NCBI GenBank assembly: GCA_000402295.1
Contig: AQRW01000171.1
Span: forward strand, 54-30,570
Direction: 5' to 3'
Source of the DNA: Candidatus Aerophobus profundus SCGC AAA252-L23
GTDB lineage: Bacteria; Aerophobota; Aerophobia; Aerophobales; Aerophobaceae
Length of the DNA stretch: 30,517 nucleotides
Part shown: positions 23,302 to 30,517 of the stretch, piece by piece
How positions within the stretch are numbered: position 1 is the first letter of the stretch
How the letters are laid out: the number at the start of each line of letters is the position of its first letter
The notes under the pieces: model-generated
Told to the model about the DNA's origin: nothing
What the model saw: the letters and a program-made list of their open reading frames with translations, nothing else
The model's database searches: none
Program-made: the position numbers and the translations under genes

Positions 23302-23718
23302 GAGAATAAACTGAGAGCCAAGGGGATTAAACCAACCTATATCAGGTTGAAAATTTTAGATTATTTGGAGAAAAATAAACTGCTACATCCCACAGTGGAA
23401 ATGATCTACAAATCATTGAGGGAAGAAATACCTACCGTTTCCAGAACTACAATTTATAATACTTTGGATACGTTTTGCCAAAAAGGTATGCTCATTCCCA
23501 TAATTATTACTGGGACAGAAACCAGGTTTGATAGTAATATTTCTCCCCATCATCATTTTCTATGTGAAAAGTGTGGAAAAATAATTGATTTGGATATGGA
23601 GTGTGAGTATTTTAAGAAAGGATATGTACTCGGGCACAAAATAAATGAATTGCATGGGTATTTTAAGGGTATTTGCAGAGATTGTCTAAAGAAAGAGGAG
23701 GGAGATAATGGAGACTAA
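23290..23718 (+). CDS. Fur-family transcriptional regulator, PerR-like
   Basis: 142 residues. The winged helix (about 1-85) has KPTYIRLKILDYLEKNKLLH and the recognition helix TVSRTTIYNTLDTFCQKGM. The metal-sensing half has HHHFLCEKCGKIIDLD (about 91-106) and a second pair in GICRDC (about 130-135), giving the structural zinc Cys4 site of PerR/Fur. PerR proteins sense peroxide through metal-catalysed histidine oxidation; Fur proteins sense iron. The next frame downstream begins like a flavin reductase or rubredoxin-type oxygen-defence protein, which favours PerR. Strong promoter just upstream; the direct repeats at the start could be an autoregulatory target. Confidence 0.9.
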   Translation: MNQLENKLRAKGIKPTYIRLKILDYLEKNKLLHPTVEMIYKSLREEIPTVSRTTIYNTLDTFCQKGMLIPIIITGTETRFDSNISPHHHFLCEKCGKIIDLDMECEYFKKGYVLGHKINELHGYFKGICRDCLKKEEGDNGD

Positions 23719-23797
23719 AACACTTTATAAGATTAGTTACGGAATGTATCTAGTCAGTTCTAAAAAAGCGGTCTCTACACCTTTCAGGACGTTCTAA
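23708..23797 (+). pseudogene. 5' stub of a flavin reductase / high-molecular-weight rubredoxin gene
   Basis: A 29-codon frame overlapping the end of the Fur-like gene by 11 nt, with AGGAGGGAG just before its ATG. The first 20 residues METKTLYKISYGMYLVSSKK match, from memory, the usual N-terminus of flavin-reductase-domain proteins (flavoredoxin, Hrb) in anaerobes. After that the match is lost and a stop follows. I infer a deleted oxygen-stress gene that was once coupled to the regulator. A functional micropeptide is less likely. Confidence 0.55.
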
Positions 23798-23824
23798 AGG
23801 AAAGAATAAAGAAAGAGTATTAGT

Positions 23825-25006
23825 ATGAAAATGAATATTAGCAAAGCTAAAAGGTTAACTCAACTTCCACCTTATCTGTTTGCTCAACTTGATCTGGCTA
23901 AAAAAGAGGCGCAAAAGAGTGGTAAGGAGATTATTGACCTGGGGGTGGGAGACCCCGATCTTCCTACTCCTTCTCCTATTATAGAGAAACTCTATCGGGC
24001 TGCCCAAGAGTCTTGTAACCATCGTTACCCTTCATATCAAGGCCTATTTTCTTTTCGCCAAGCGGTAGCCGAGTGGTACGCAAGACGATTTGGAGTATCC
24101 CTGGATCCCGAAGAGGAAGTTCTTACTTTAATTGGCTCCAAAGAAGGTATAGCTCATCTTTCTCTGGGATTACTAAATCCTGGTGACATTGCTCTCGTCC
24201 CTGATCCAGCCTACCCGGTCTATAGAGCCGGGGTAATCTTTGCGGGAGCTCACCCGGTAAGGATTCCTCTTAAGGAACAAAATGGATTCCTTCCGGTCCT
24301 CGAGGATATAGAAGAAAAGATCGCTCGCAAAACCAGAATTTTCTTCTTGAATTACCCTAATAATCCTACCGCAGCCACTGCTAATATTGACTTCTTTAAA
24401 GAGTTAACTGATTTTGCCACCCGGTTTAGAATTATTCTATGCCACGATCTGGCTTATTCGGAAATAGCTTTTGATGGATATCGTCCTCCCAGTATTCTAC
24501 AAATCGAAGGAGCCAAACAAATAGCCGTAGAATTTCATTCCTTATCAAAAACTTTCAATATGACTGGCTGGAGAATAGGCTTCGTGGTGGGAAATCGGCA
24601 AGTTATCCGAACTCTTAGAGAAATAAAGACTAACATTGATTCAGGAGTATTCCAAGCTGTACAAGAAGCCGGTATAACAGCTCTAAATATGGATGGAGAA
24701 GTGATAGAGGGAATCAAAAAGGTTTACCAAAAAAGAAGAGACCTTTTGGTAATGGGTTTGAAAAATTTAGGTTGGGAGATTAAGTCTCCTAAGGCTACTT
24801 TTTATCTTTGGACTAAAATTCCAGATAGTTTCTCTTCGATGAATTTTGCCGCCAGGCTTCTTCGAGAGTGCGGAGTAGTGGTAACGCCGGGGATTGGATT
24901 TGGCCCAGCAGGTAAAGGATACATAAGAATGGCTCTTACTGTTGAGGAGAAGAAAATCATTCGGGCGATTGAAAGAATAAAAAACTTTGATCTTGAAAGG
25001 AGCTAA
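23825..25006 (+). CDS. dapL: LL-diaminopimelate aminotransferase
   Basis: A 393-residue fold-I class I/II PLP aminotransferase. Seen: IIDLGVGDPDLPTP, YPSYQGLFSFRQAVAEWY, the substrate/PLP segment FLNYPNNPTAA, and the PLP lysine in HSLSKTFNMTGWRIGF (about residue 240). These match DapL (DapL2-type) rather than generic aspartate aminotransferases, which is a close call made by eye. DapL makes LL-diaminopimelate directly from tetrahydrodipicolinate for lysine and peptidoglycan. pdxJ follows after 2 nt, in the same transcript as acpS. Confidence 0.85.
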   Translation: MKMNISKAKRLTQLPPYLFAQLDLAKKEAQKSGKEIIDLGVGDPDLPTPSPIIEKLYRAAQESCNHRYPSYQGLFSFRQAVAEWYARRFGVSLDPEEEVLTLIGSKEGIAHLSLGLLNPGDIALVPDPAYPVYRAGVIFAGAHPVRIPLKEQNGFLPVLEDIEEKIARKTRIFFLNYPNNPTAATANIDFFKELTDFATRFRIILCHDLAYSEIAFDGYRPPSILQIEGAKQIAVEFHSLSKTFNMTGWRIGFVVGNRQVIRTLREIKTNIDSGVFQAVQEAGITALNMDGEVIEGIKKVYQKRRDLLVMGLKNLGWEIKSPKATFYLWTKIPDSFSSMNFAARLLRECGVVVTPGIGFGPAGKGYIRMALTVEEKKIIRAIERIKNFDLERS

Positions 25007-25008
25007 AA

Positions 25009-25725
25009 ATGCCCCGACTTAGTGTAAATATTGACCATATAGCTAGGCTTCGACAAAGTAGAACGGCCAAGGAACCAGATCCAGTGGCCGCTGCCGTTCT
25101 AGCAGAATTAGCGGGAGCTAAGGGAATAACTGTTCACCTCAGGCAAGACCGAAGACACATTCAAGAGCGTGACGTAAAATTACTACGCCAGACGGTGAAG
25201 ACTAATCTCAATTTAGAAATGGGTTTAAGCGAGGATGTGGTAAGAATTGCTTTGAAGGTTGTTCCTGACCTGGCTACTCTGGTTCCTGAGACAAAGGGCG
25301 AGATCACCACGGGAGGAGGATTTGATCTTTCCAAAAATAACCCCAGACTAAAGGAAGTTATCTCACTTCTTCACCAGGCCAATATTACGATATCTCTATT
25401 TGTTAACCCTAACCCCAGCACTATCAGAGCAGCCAAGAAACTAAAAGCAGATTACGTGGAGATTCATACTGGAATCTATGCTCGGGCACAGCACCCTCTG
25501 GAGACAGCCACTGAAGTTGAGAGAATTGCCGGAGCGGCTATGCTGGCTCGTAAACTTGAGTTAGGAGTAAATGCGGGTCACGATCTTGATTATCGAAATG
25601 TGGAGAAGATCTGCCTTATCGAAGAAATAGAAGAATTAAGCATTGGCCACGCTATCATTGCCCGAGCTTCTCTGGTAGGAATTGAAAAAGCCGTTCAGCA
25701 AATGCTAAAGATCATCGGGGAATAG
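25009..25725 (+). CDS. pdxJ: Pyridoxine 5'-phosphate synthase
   Basis: 238 residues, the normal length. Seen: LSVNIDHIARLRQSR at the N-terminus, GITVHLRQDRRHIQ, NLEMGLSEDVV, LVPETKGEITTGGGFDL and LGVNAGHDLDYRN. PdxJ condenses 1-deoxyxylulose 5-phosphate with 3-amino-2-oxopropyl phosphate to pyridoxine phosphate, the last ring-forming step of the DXP-dependent vitamin B6 route. It sits 2 nt after dapL, a PLP enzyme. AAAGGAGC precedes ATG. Confidence 0.96.
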   Translation: MPRLSVNIDHIARLRQSRTAKEPDPVAAAVLAELAGAKGITVHLRQDRRHIQERDVKLLRQTVKTNLNLEMGLSEDVVRIALKVVPDLATLVPETKGEITTGGGFDLSKNNPRLKEVISLLHQANITISLFVNPNPSTIRAAKKLKADYVEIHTGIYARAQHPLETATEVERIAGAAMLARKLELGVNAGHDLDYRNVEKICLIEEIEELSIGHAIIARASLVGIEKAVQQMLKIIGE

Positions 25726-25731
25726 AAAACA

Positions 25732-26106
25732 GTGAAGATAAGAGGAATAGGCATAGATTTAATTGAAATAGATAGAATGAACAAGGCTTATCAGCGTTGG
25801 GGAACCCGCCTGGAAAAAAGAGTTCTTACTGGAGAAGAAATACGAATCAGGAAAAGTCTCCAAAAAGAATACCTGAGTTACTTAGCGGGAAGGTTTGCTG
25901 CCAAAGAAGCTATATTTAAAGCCTTAGGACACCAACTAAACTGGCAGGACGTTACGGTTCTTTACGGGAAGAACGGTCAGCCCACCGTTAGTCTTAAAGG
26001 GAGAAGCAGGAACATAGCAGAAAATTTGGGTATAAAAAATGTGTTGGTTAGTATTTCCCACACCAATAAATACGCGGTGGCTCAGGCCATTGCTTTAAGT
26101 AACTAA
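25732..26106 (+). CDS. acpS: Holo-[acyl-carrier-protein] synthase
   Basis: 124 residues. Both family motifs are present: GIGIDLIEIDRM (magnesium-binding Asp) and GRFAAKEAIFKALG (Glu/Lys of the active site), plus LVSISHTNKYAVAQAI at the C-terminus. It transfers 4'-phosphopantetheine from CoA to ACP. Start is GTG at 25732, 6 nt after pdxJ. pdxJ-acpS is a common bacterial pairing. Confidence 0.95.
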   Translation: MKIRGIGIDLIEIDRMNKAYQRWGTRLEKRVLTGEEIRIRKSLQKEYLSYLAGRFAAKEAIFKALGHQLNWQDVTVLYGKNGQPTVSLKGRSRNIAENLGIKNVLVSISHTNKYAVAQAIALSN

Positions 26107-26147
26107 CTAGTAGATAGTTTCCTAAATAATCTAATATTCTTTCTCCC

Positions 26148-26278
26148 TCATCGCGAGGAGCGAGATTCCTCGCTGGTCTCGGAACAGGCTTAGCAATTTC
26201 CAATAGGACACGCTTTTCATGAGATTGCTTCCTCTTCGCTTCGCTCTGAGCTTTGGCTACTGTTGCTCGCAATGACAA
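26148..26278. repeat. Family B intergenic repeat, copy 4 (longest)
   Basis: Runs from CTCATCGCGAGGAGCGAGAT to TTGCTCGCAATGACAAA, with inner GATTCCTCGCTGGTCTCGGA and GAGATTGCTTCCTCTTCGCT segments; a composite of two or more family B units. It lies directly before the open remnant ahead of rho (26276-26425) and, with it, fills the 305-nt gap between acpS and rho. Confidence 0.75.
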
Positions 26279-26425
26279 ATTTTTGTAAGGTTATTTAAGA
26301 AACGTACTACCAGTGATACTTTAGAAATTGCTTATGAAGAAAAAACTCAATCTGGTTTAATTACCGGAGACATAATAGAGGACATACCTTTTGTCCTAAG
26401 GAGATTAAGAAATGGAGATTACTGA
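26276..26425 (+). pseudogene. Unidentified 3' gene remnant overlapping the rho start
   Basis: From the end of the family B repeat the frame is open for 49 codons to TGA at 26423-26425, 14 nt inside rho. It has no ATG, GTG or TTG start. The composition ([31 protein letters not shown]) looks protein-like rather than random. It is probably the tail of a gene whose 5' part was lost or displaced at the repeat. I do not recognise the family. Confidence 0.4.
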
Positions 26426-27686
26426 ACTCCAAAGAATGCCCATTAGTGGACTTCACCAAGAGGCAAATAAGAGAAATATTCCCGAGTTCAGGCATTTGAA
26501 AAAACAAGAGCTCATCTTTAAAGTTATTCAAGATGAAATTGATCGAGAAAAAGTAGTTTATGGTTCAGGCGTCCTGGATATTTTGGCTGAAGGTTACGGA
26601 TTTCTCCGTTCTAATTATATCTCCGGGTCAGACGATATTTATATCTCTCCCTCTCAAATCAAGCGCTTTGACTTAAGAGTAGGAGACACAGTGGGTGGGC
26701 AGATTAGACCTCCTAAAGAAAATGAAAACTACTTTGCTCTGTTGAAAGTAGAGTCAATAAATGAAGATAACCCTGAAAAAGCCAGAAATAGGACGCTATT
26801 TGAAAACCTTACTCCCTTGTACCCTCAGGAGCGAATTATTTTGGAGGAATCCTCAGGTGATATTTGCACTCGTCTAATTGACTTAATATCACCTGTAGGT
26901 AAGGGACAAAGGGGACTTATCGTTGCGCCTCCTAAAACGGGAAAAACTGTGCTTCTCCAAAAAATTGCCAACAGTATTACTGAAAATCACCCGGAGATTG
27001 AACTGATGGTTTTGCTGGTGGAGGAACGACCGGAAGAAGTAACCGACATGCAACGTTCGGTAAAAGGAGAGGTGGCTTATTCTACCTTTGATCAACCACC
27101 AAAAAATCACATTCGTGTAGCCGAATTGGTGATTGAAAAAGCCAAAAGACTGGTTGAGCAAAGTCGGGATGTAGTAATTCTTTTAGATAGTGTTACCCGT
27201 TTGGCTCGCGCTTATAATCTGCTTATTCCTACCAGCGGTAAGGTTCTCTCAGGTGGAATAGACGCTAATACTCTGCACCATCCCAAAAAGTTCTTTGGTG
27301 CCGCCCGCAATGTAGAAGAGGGAGGAAGCTTAACCATACTGGCTACGGCTCTGGTAGAGACAGGTAGCAAAATGGATGAAGTAATTTTTGAAGAGTTCAA
27401 GGGAACAGGAAATATGGAACTGCGCCTCACCACGGAGTTGGCAGAAAGAAGAATATTTCCAGCCATCGATATTAATCGCTCCGGAACGCGAAAGGAAGAA
27501 TTACTACTCTCTCCCAAAGAGTTAAAAACAATCTGGCTGCTTCGGGATTACCTGAACCGTGAGAACATTAGGGAACCCGTTGAGGCTATCATAGAAGTTA
27601 TGAGAAAGACGGAAAACAATCAGCAATTTCTGGACATAATCTCCCACTTGCGCGAAAACTCAATAATTAAGGAGAAAAATCGATGA
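26412..27686 (+). CDS. rho: Transcription termination factor Rho
   Basis: 424 residues. The N-terminal Rho-N helical domain (about 1-45) precedes the cold-shock RNA-binding domain ([18 protein letters not shown], about 48-115). The RecA-like motor has Walker [14 protein letters not shown] (about 176-188), [20 protein letters not shown], the Walker B segment [17 protein letters not shown], and the Q/R-loop region ending [27 protein letters not shown]. It is a compact Rho without large insertions. AAGGAG lies upstream of ATG. It overlaps rpmE by 4 nt, a common pairing. Confidence 0.97.
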   Translation: MEITELQRMPISGLHQEANKRNIPEFRHLKKQELIFKVIQDEIDREKVVYGSGVLDILAEGYGFLRSNYISGSDDIYISPSQIKRFDLRVGDTVGGQIRPPKENENYFALLKVESINEDNPEKARNRTLFENLTPLYPQERIILEESSGDICTRLIDLISPVGKGQRGLIVAPPKTGKTVLLQKIANSITENHPEIELMVLLVEERPEEVTDMQRSVKGEVAYSTFDQPPKNHIRVAELVIEKAKRLVEQSRDVVILLDSVTRLARAYNLLIPTSGKVLSGGIDANTLHHPKKFFGAARNVEEGGSLTILATALVETGSKMDEVIFEEFKGTGNMELRLTTELAERRIFPAIDINRSGTRKEELLLSPKELKTIWLLRDYLNRENIREPVEAIIEVMRKTENNQQFLDIISHLRENSIIKEKNR

Positions 27687-27904
27687 AAGAGAAAATTCAT
27701 CCCCCTTACTACCGGACCATAATTAAATGTGTTTGCGGAGCCGAATATGAAACCAGGTCTACTAAAGAAAACTTAAGAGTAGAAATTTGCTCCAAGTGTC
27801 ATCCCTTTTTTACGGGAAAGCAAAAATTTATTGATTCAGGTGGACGGATCGAAAAATTTCAGCGAAGATACGGTAAGGAACGTAAGGAAAGTAAGGAAAA
27901 ATAG
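27683..27904 (+). CDS. rpmE: 50S ribosomal protein L31
   Basis: 73 residues. [20 protein letters not shown] and [20 protein letters not shown] are diagnostic. The zinc-binding cysteines are present (CVC plus CSKC), so it is the zinc-containing form. A Lys/Glu-rich tail follows. It is translationally coupled to rho through an ATGA overlap. Confidence 0.96.
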   Translation: MKEKIHPPYYRTIIKCVCGAEYETRSTKENLRVEICSKCHPFFTGKQKFIDSGGRIEKFQRRYGKERKESKEK

Positions 27905-27924
27905 CATTTATGGCTGGTGCTTTG

Positions 27925-27960
27925 TCATTGTCACTCCTGCCATGGCAGGAGTGACAATGA
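27925..27960. terminator. 36-bp perfect palindrome between convergent genes
   Basis: Arms CATTGTCACTCCTGC and GCAGGAGTGACAATG around CATG, extended by one T-A pair, make 36 nt of perfect dyad symmetry centred at 27942/27943. It lies 20 nt after rpmE and 10 nt after the end of the minus-strand LysM gene, as expected for a two-way terminator. There is no clear U-tract on either side, so termination is inferred. The ends (CATTG/CAATG) recall family B repeats. Confidence 0.5.
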
Positions 27961-27970
27961 GACAACAAAA

Positions 27971-29209
27971 TTATTGAGGAATTACCAGTATTTGACCAGG
28001 ATAAATCAGATTAGGATTACTGATCTTGTCCCGGTTCATCTCGAAAATTTTCTTCCACTGATCTGGACTGTTATAGATATTCCGCCGGGCAGAAATCTTG
28101 GCCAGAGTTTCCCCCCTCCCCACTTTATAAGTTTTCAGGGCAGAAACCTTCTTTTTAGAAGGAATCTTAAGTTTAAGGGGAGCCGATTTTCCTACCTCTT
28201 TCTCCAGAGCTTCTATCCGACTAATTAATTTATCCACTCGCCCCATGAGCATTTGAGTTTGTCGGCGGCTTTCTGCAGATGCACTCTGAGCTTCCTTTCT
28301 TGCCTGATCAGACTGAATCTTAGCTGAAGCAGCCATTTCTTTGGCTAAAGAAACATCTGCTCCAAGTTCCTCCACAGATCCTTTTAGATAATCCGTCTCA
28401 TTATACAAGCTTCCGATTTCTTCCCGAAGACCAGCTACTTCTGTGTCTATTCGAGATCCAAGACCGCCTATTTCCTTATCCAACCGGTCCATGTCTGTTA
28501 AAACCATTTCTTTGGCTGAGGTAGCTGTCTCTTTGGCTGAAGCAGCCATTTCTTTGGCTAAAGAAACATCTGCTCCAAGTTCCTCCACAGATCCTTTTAG
28601 ATAATCCGTCTCATTATACAAGCTTCCGATTTCTTCCCGAAGACCAGTTACTTCTGTGTCTATTCGAGATCCAAGACCGACTATTTCCTTATCCAATATA
28701 TCCCCAACCACCGTAGCCAACTCCTCGTGTGAGACAAGTTCCTTTTTCAAAGAATCAAACTCACCCTGCAGTTGTTCCAGGGCCCCACTCAATTCAAAAA
28801 GACGTCCTCGTAACTGTCCCATAGTAGCTCCCAATCCATTCACGCGGGAATTGACACCATTGACCTTGTCTTGAAGCTCACTACAAATTCCAGCTTCTTC
28901 CATGGCTCTCTCGGCTAAATCACGCGTTTCTAGAGCCAAGATCAAGCCCTGTCCCAACTTCCCTCGCCAGATCCCCAAGCGGGCCAAAACTTCCTCCTTA
29001 AAACCTCCAGTATCTTGGCGGGTAGTCACAGCTATATCTCTCGCCTGTTGGGACATTTCTCCCATCCGAGAAATCTCACTTTCCAGGGTCGTTATCTTAT
29101 CAAAGATTTGCTCGAGAGAGGGCTCGACACTCATGGCCGTTCCCGGACCGATAGCAAGGAGTAATCCCACGCCAAAAACCAAAACAGCTATCCCTCTCTT
29201 TCTTGACAT
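27971..29209 (-). CDS. Exported coiled-coil protein with C-terminal LysM domain
   Basis: 412 residues from ATG at 29207-29209, which follows GAGGGGGTG; the frame is open to 29269 but that extension lacks a good ribosome site and would bury the signal peptide. Residues 1-28 form a signal peptide (MSRKRGIAVLVFGVGLLLAI). About 29-335 is coiled coil, with heptad patterns such as IFDKITTLESEISRM and LREEIGSLYNETDYLKGSVE. A segment is duplicated: two copies 71 residues apart, at 28323-28483 and 28536-28696, differ at 2 of about 161 nt. The last 52 residues are a LysM domain of the YgaU kind (YKVGRGETLAKISARRNIY ... NRDKISNPNLIYPGQILVIP), which binds peptidoglycan. I infer a periplasmic wall-bound rod or spacer. 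Function unknown. Confidence 0.85.
   Translation of the reverse strand: MSRKRGIAVLVFGVGLLLAIGPGTAMSVEPSLEQIFDKITTLESEISRMGEMSQQARDIAVTTRQDTGGFKEEVLARLGIWRGKLGQGLILALETRDLAERAMEEAGICSELQDKVNGVNSRVNGLGATMGQLRGRLFELSGALEQLQGEFDSLKKELVSHEELATVVGDILDKEIVGLGSRIDTEVTGLREEIGSLYNETDYLKGSVEELGADVSLAKEMAASAKETATSAKEMVLTDMDRLDKEIGGLGSRIDTEVAGLREEIGSLYNETDYLKGSVEELGADVSLAKEMAASAKIQSDQARKEAQSASAESRRQTQMLMGRVDKLISRIEALEKEVGKSAPLKLKIPSKKKVSALKTYKVGRGETLAKISARRNIYNSPDQWKKIFEMNRDKISNPNLIYPGQILVIPQ
28323..28696 (-). repeat. Near-identical tandem duplication (213-nt period) inside the LysM gene
   Basis: Copies at 28323-28483 and 28536-28696 are each 161 nt and differ at two positions by eye (CAGCTAC/CAGTTAC and CCGCC/CCGAC). 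The period is exactly 71 codons, so the frame is kept. Between them lies a short run of AKEM/AKET motifs. Confidence 0.9.
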
Positions 29210-29364
29210 CTTTTTCACCCCCTCAGGTAAGTACTCTCCTGCTCTGTAAATCTGAGAGGTTCTCCTCAAAGGAAATCCCCCTCTGATTCAAGATAGAAAT
29301 TACCATTCTTCTCTTCTTAGCCATTACACTTTTAGATTTTTCCATTCTGCCCAACAACTTAGGA

Positions 29365-30517
29365 TTAGGAGCCTCCAACGAAAAATGCAGCAATAATTCC
29401 CAGTCCCAAAAGCCACTTCCAAGTAGCATCACTTTCAATTCTGGTTTTTTGTCCGATTGTTATGCTTTCTAATTCTGTTTTGGTTGTCTTGAGTTTATTC
29501 AATTCCTGGTCTTTCATCTTCAATTGTCCGTCATAATCCTTGCTTAGTTTAACCATGGCCTTGGCAGATACTTTTCTTAGCTCTACATTTTCTGCATTGA
29601 GCTTGGTGTTAGATACCTGAAGACCCTCAACCTCTTTATCGAGCTTTCCAGTTACCTCAAAATAATTACCAGTTATCTCTTTGACAGTGTTAGCTTGAAC
29701 CTGGTTAGCAGCTTTTAACTTACTTATCTCATCATTTAACTCCCCGGTAACTTTAAAGTAACTATCGGTGATTTTGTCGATGGTAGCCGCCTGCTCAGTG
29801 TTAGCTGCCTCTAAATTATCTATCCTACTGTTAAGCTCCGCCGTGATAGCAAAGAACTTATCAGTCATCTGATCCATGCTACTGGCCTGCTCGATATTAG
29901 CTGCTTCGAGGTTTTCTATTTCATCAGAGAGTTCCGCAGTTACTTCAAAGTAATTATCAGTGATTTGCTTAACAGTTTTCTTTTGTTGAAGATTGGCTTT
30001 CTTTAGAGAAGCAATCTCCTGATTCAACTCCCAGGTTCTGGTAAGATACTTTCCGGTGAGTTCATCAATAAGCTTTTTCTGTTCAGCATTAGTGTCCTCA
30101 AAATTGGCATTAGCTGTTTTAAGACTATCTATTTGTTCAGAAAGTTTTCCCGTTACCTCAAAATATTTTTCTGTAAGCAACGAAATTATCTTTTTCTGAT
30201 CCTCATTGGCCGCTCTAAGATTATCAAGTTCTTTATTAAGCTTACCAGTAACGTTGAAATATGTTCCTGTAACCGAGCTGATGGTTTCTCTCTGCTCCTG
30301 TTTAATCTCCTCTAGAGAACCAATTTCGTCAGTTAACCGGGCCGTTACCTCAAAATAATTATCGGTTATCTGCTTGACAGTGTCAGCTTGAATCTGGTTA
30401 GCGGCTTTTAACTTACTTATCTATCATTTAACTCCCCGGTAACTGCAAAGTAATTATCGGTGACTTTGTCGATGGTAGCCGCCTGCTCGGCATTAGCTGT
30501 CTCCAAAGATCCAATCT
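29365..30517 (-). CDS. Long coiled-coil protein with C-terminal membrane segment (5' end outside window; frameshifted)
   Basis: The minus-strand frame from 30420 down to 29365 is open (first ATG at 30180, 271 residues from there). Upstream of 30421 the same kind of sequence continues to the window edge in another frame; one C is missing relative to the matching copy at 29711-29745, so a 1-nt deletion or sequencing error splits the gene. The protein is a series of 32-residue units with consensus I-x-x-L-x-x-A-N-x-x-Q-...-I-T-D-x-Y-F-x-V-T-x-E-L-N-x-E. One unit has 7 extra residues. After the repeats come a basic coiled coil and a membrane helix WKWLLGLGIIAAFFVGGS at the very C-terminus. This resembles SH3/coiled-coil/anchor envelope proteins such as YgiM, but the N-terminus is not visible, so that is only a guess. 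Confidence 0.7.
29632..30517 (-). repeat. Array of 96-nt (32-codon) coding repeats
   Basis: At least nine units follow one another; unit starts in protein are IDNL, ISKL, IGSL, IENL, IASL, IDSL. Units are diverged, but the unit pair at 29711-29815 is far more like the pair at 30404-30509 than like its neighbours. The offset is 693 nt (seven units plus one 21-nt heptad), suggesting a block duplication or conversion. The 7-residue insertion (NFEDTNA) is exactly one heptad. Confidence 0.85.

Noticed and set aside
27917..28228. Plus-strand frame of 103 codons opposite the LysM gene
   Set aside because: It is antisense to the well-supported LysM domain and begins in the palindrome.
28902..29249. 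Plus-strand frame of 115 codons opposite the coiled-coil part of the LysM gene
   Set aside because: Low-complexity shadow of a coiled-coil sequence without a ribosome site or recognisable domain.
29223..29438. Minus-strand 71-codon frame between the two coiled-coil genes
   Set aside because: It overlaps the C-terminus of the upstream gene and the leader of the LysM gene in another frame; its sequence shows no family features.
1..30517. tRNA, rRNA or tmRNA genes
   Set aside because: No cloverleaf with a TTCGAAT-type T-loop or rRNA signature was found on either strand by eye; a covariance search was not possible.

Overview
This is a bacterial chromosome segment of roughly 44% G+C by eye, dense with housekeeping genes, nearly all on the + strand. 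The organism cannot be named from the window. A sugar-binding protein with a signal-peptidase-I-type leader and no lipobox, PBP2/RodA, a cell-wall amidase and a LysM envelope protein suggest a rod-shaped, probably diderm bacterium. DapL, a PerR-like Fur protein and two families of palindromic intergenic repeats fit an uncultivated, probably anaerobic, candidate-phylum lineage. That placement is inference.

Layout. 1-2607: an AbrB-type regulator, a polyprenyl-phosphate sugar-1-phosphate transferase and rsmG. 2608-7417: rsmI, thpR, recA, a cell-wall amidase and a GerMN lipoprotein-like membrane protein, with clusters of repeats between the first genes. 7570-11194: a fused E1 alpha/beta 2-oxoacid dehydrogenase and its lipoyl E2. 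11398-18737: a long run of riboflavin genes (ribE, ribBA, ribH; no ribD), alanine racemase, prmC, mrdA (PBP2) and rodA. 18719-23216: a block holding a carbohydrate ABC importer (binding protein and two permeases, no ATPase), a VOC protein and a broken zinc alcohol dehydrogenase, bounded by copies of one short mobile-type sequence. 23239-26106: a Fur/PerR-like regulator with a consensus promoter, the stub of a flavin reductase gene, then dapL-pdxJ-acpS. 26412-27904: rho and rpmE, overlapping by 4 nt. 27971-30517: two minus-strand coiled-coil envelope proteins, the second running off the window.

How the genes work together. mrdA/rodA, alr, dapL, the amidase and the LysM protein all bear on peptidoglycan. 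ribE/BA/H, pdxJ and acpS make cofactors; PLP from pdxJ's pathway serves both Alr and DapL. No intrinsic terminator with a clear U-tract was seen, which fits the presence of rho.

The most notable signals are: (1) a family of intergenic hairpin repeats whose arms change in compensating pairs; (2) those repeats, and a second mobile-type sequence, supplying the 3' ends of rsmI and rodA; (3) a 29-bp perfect inverted repeat whose half-copy lies 4.4 kb away on the other side of the sugar-uptake block; (4) a minus-strand pair of coiled-coil proteins, one with a near-identical 213-nt-period duplication and a LysM tail, the other built from 32-residue repeats, ending in a membrane segment and carrying a 1-nt frameshift; (5) gene remnants (alcohol dehydrogenase, flavin reductase, an unknown tail before rho).
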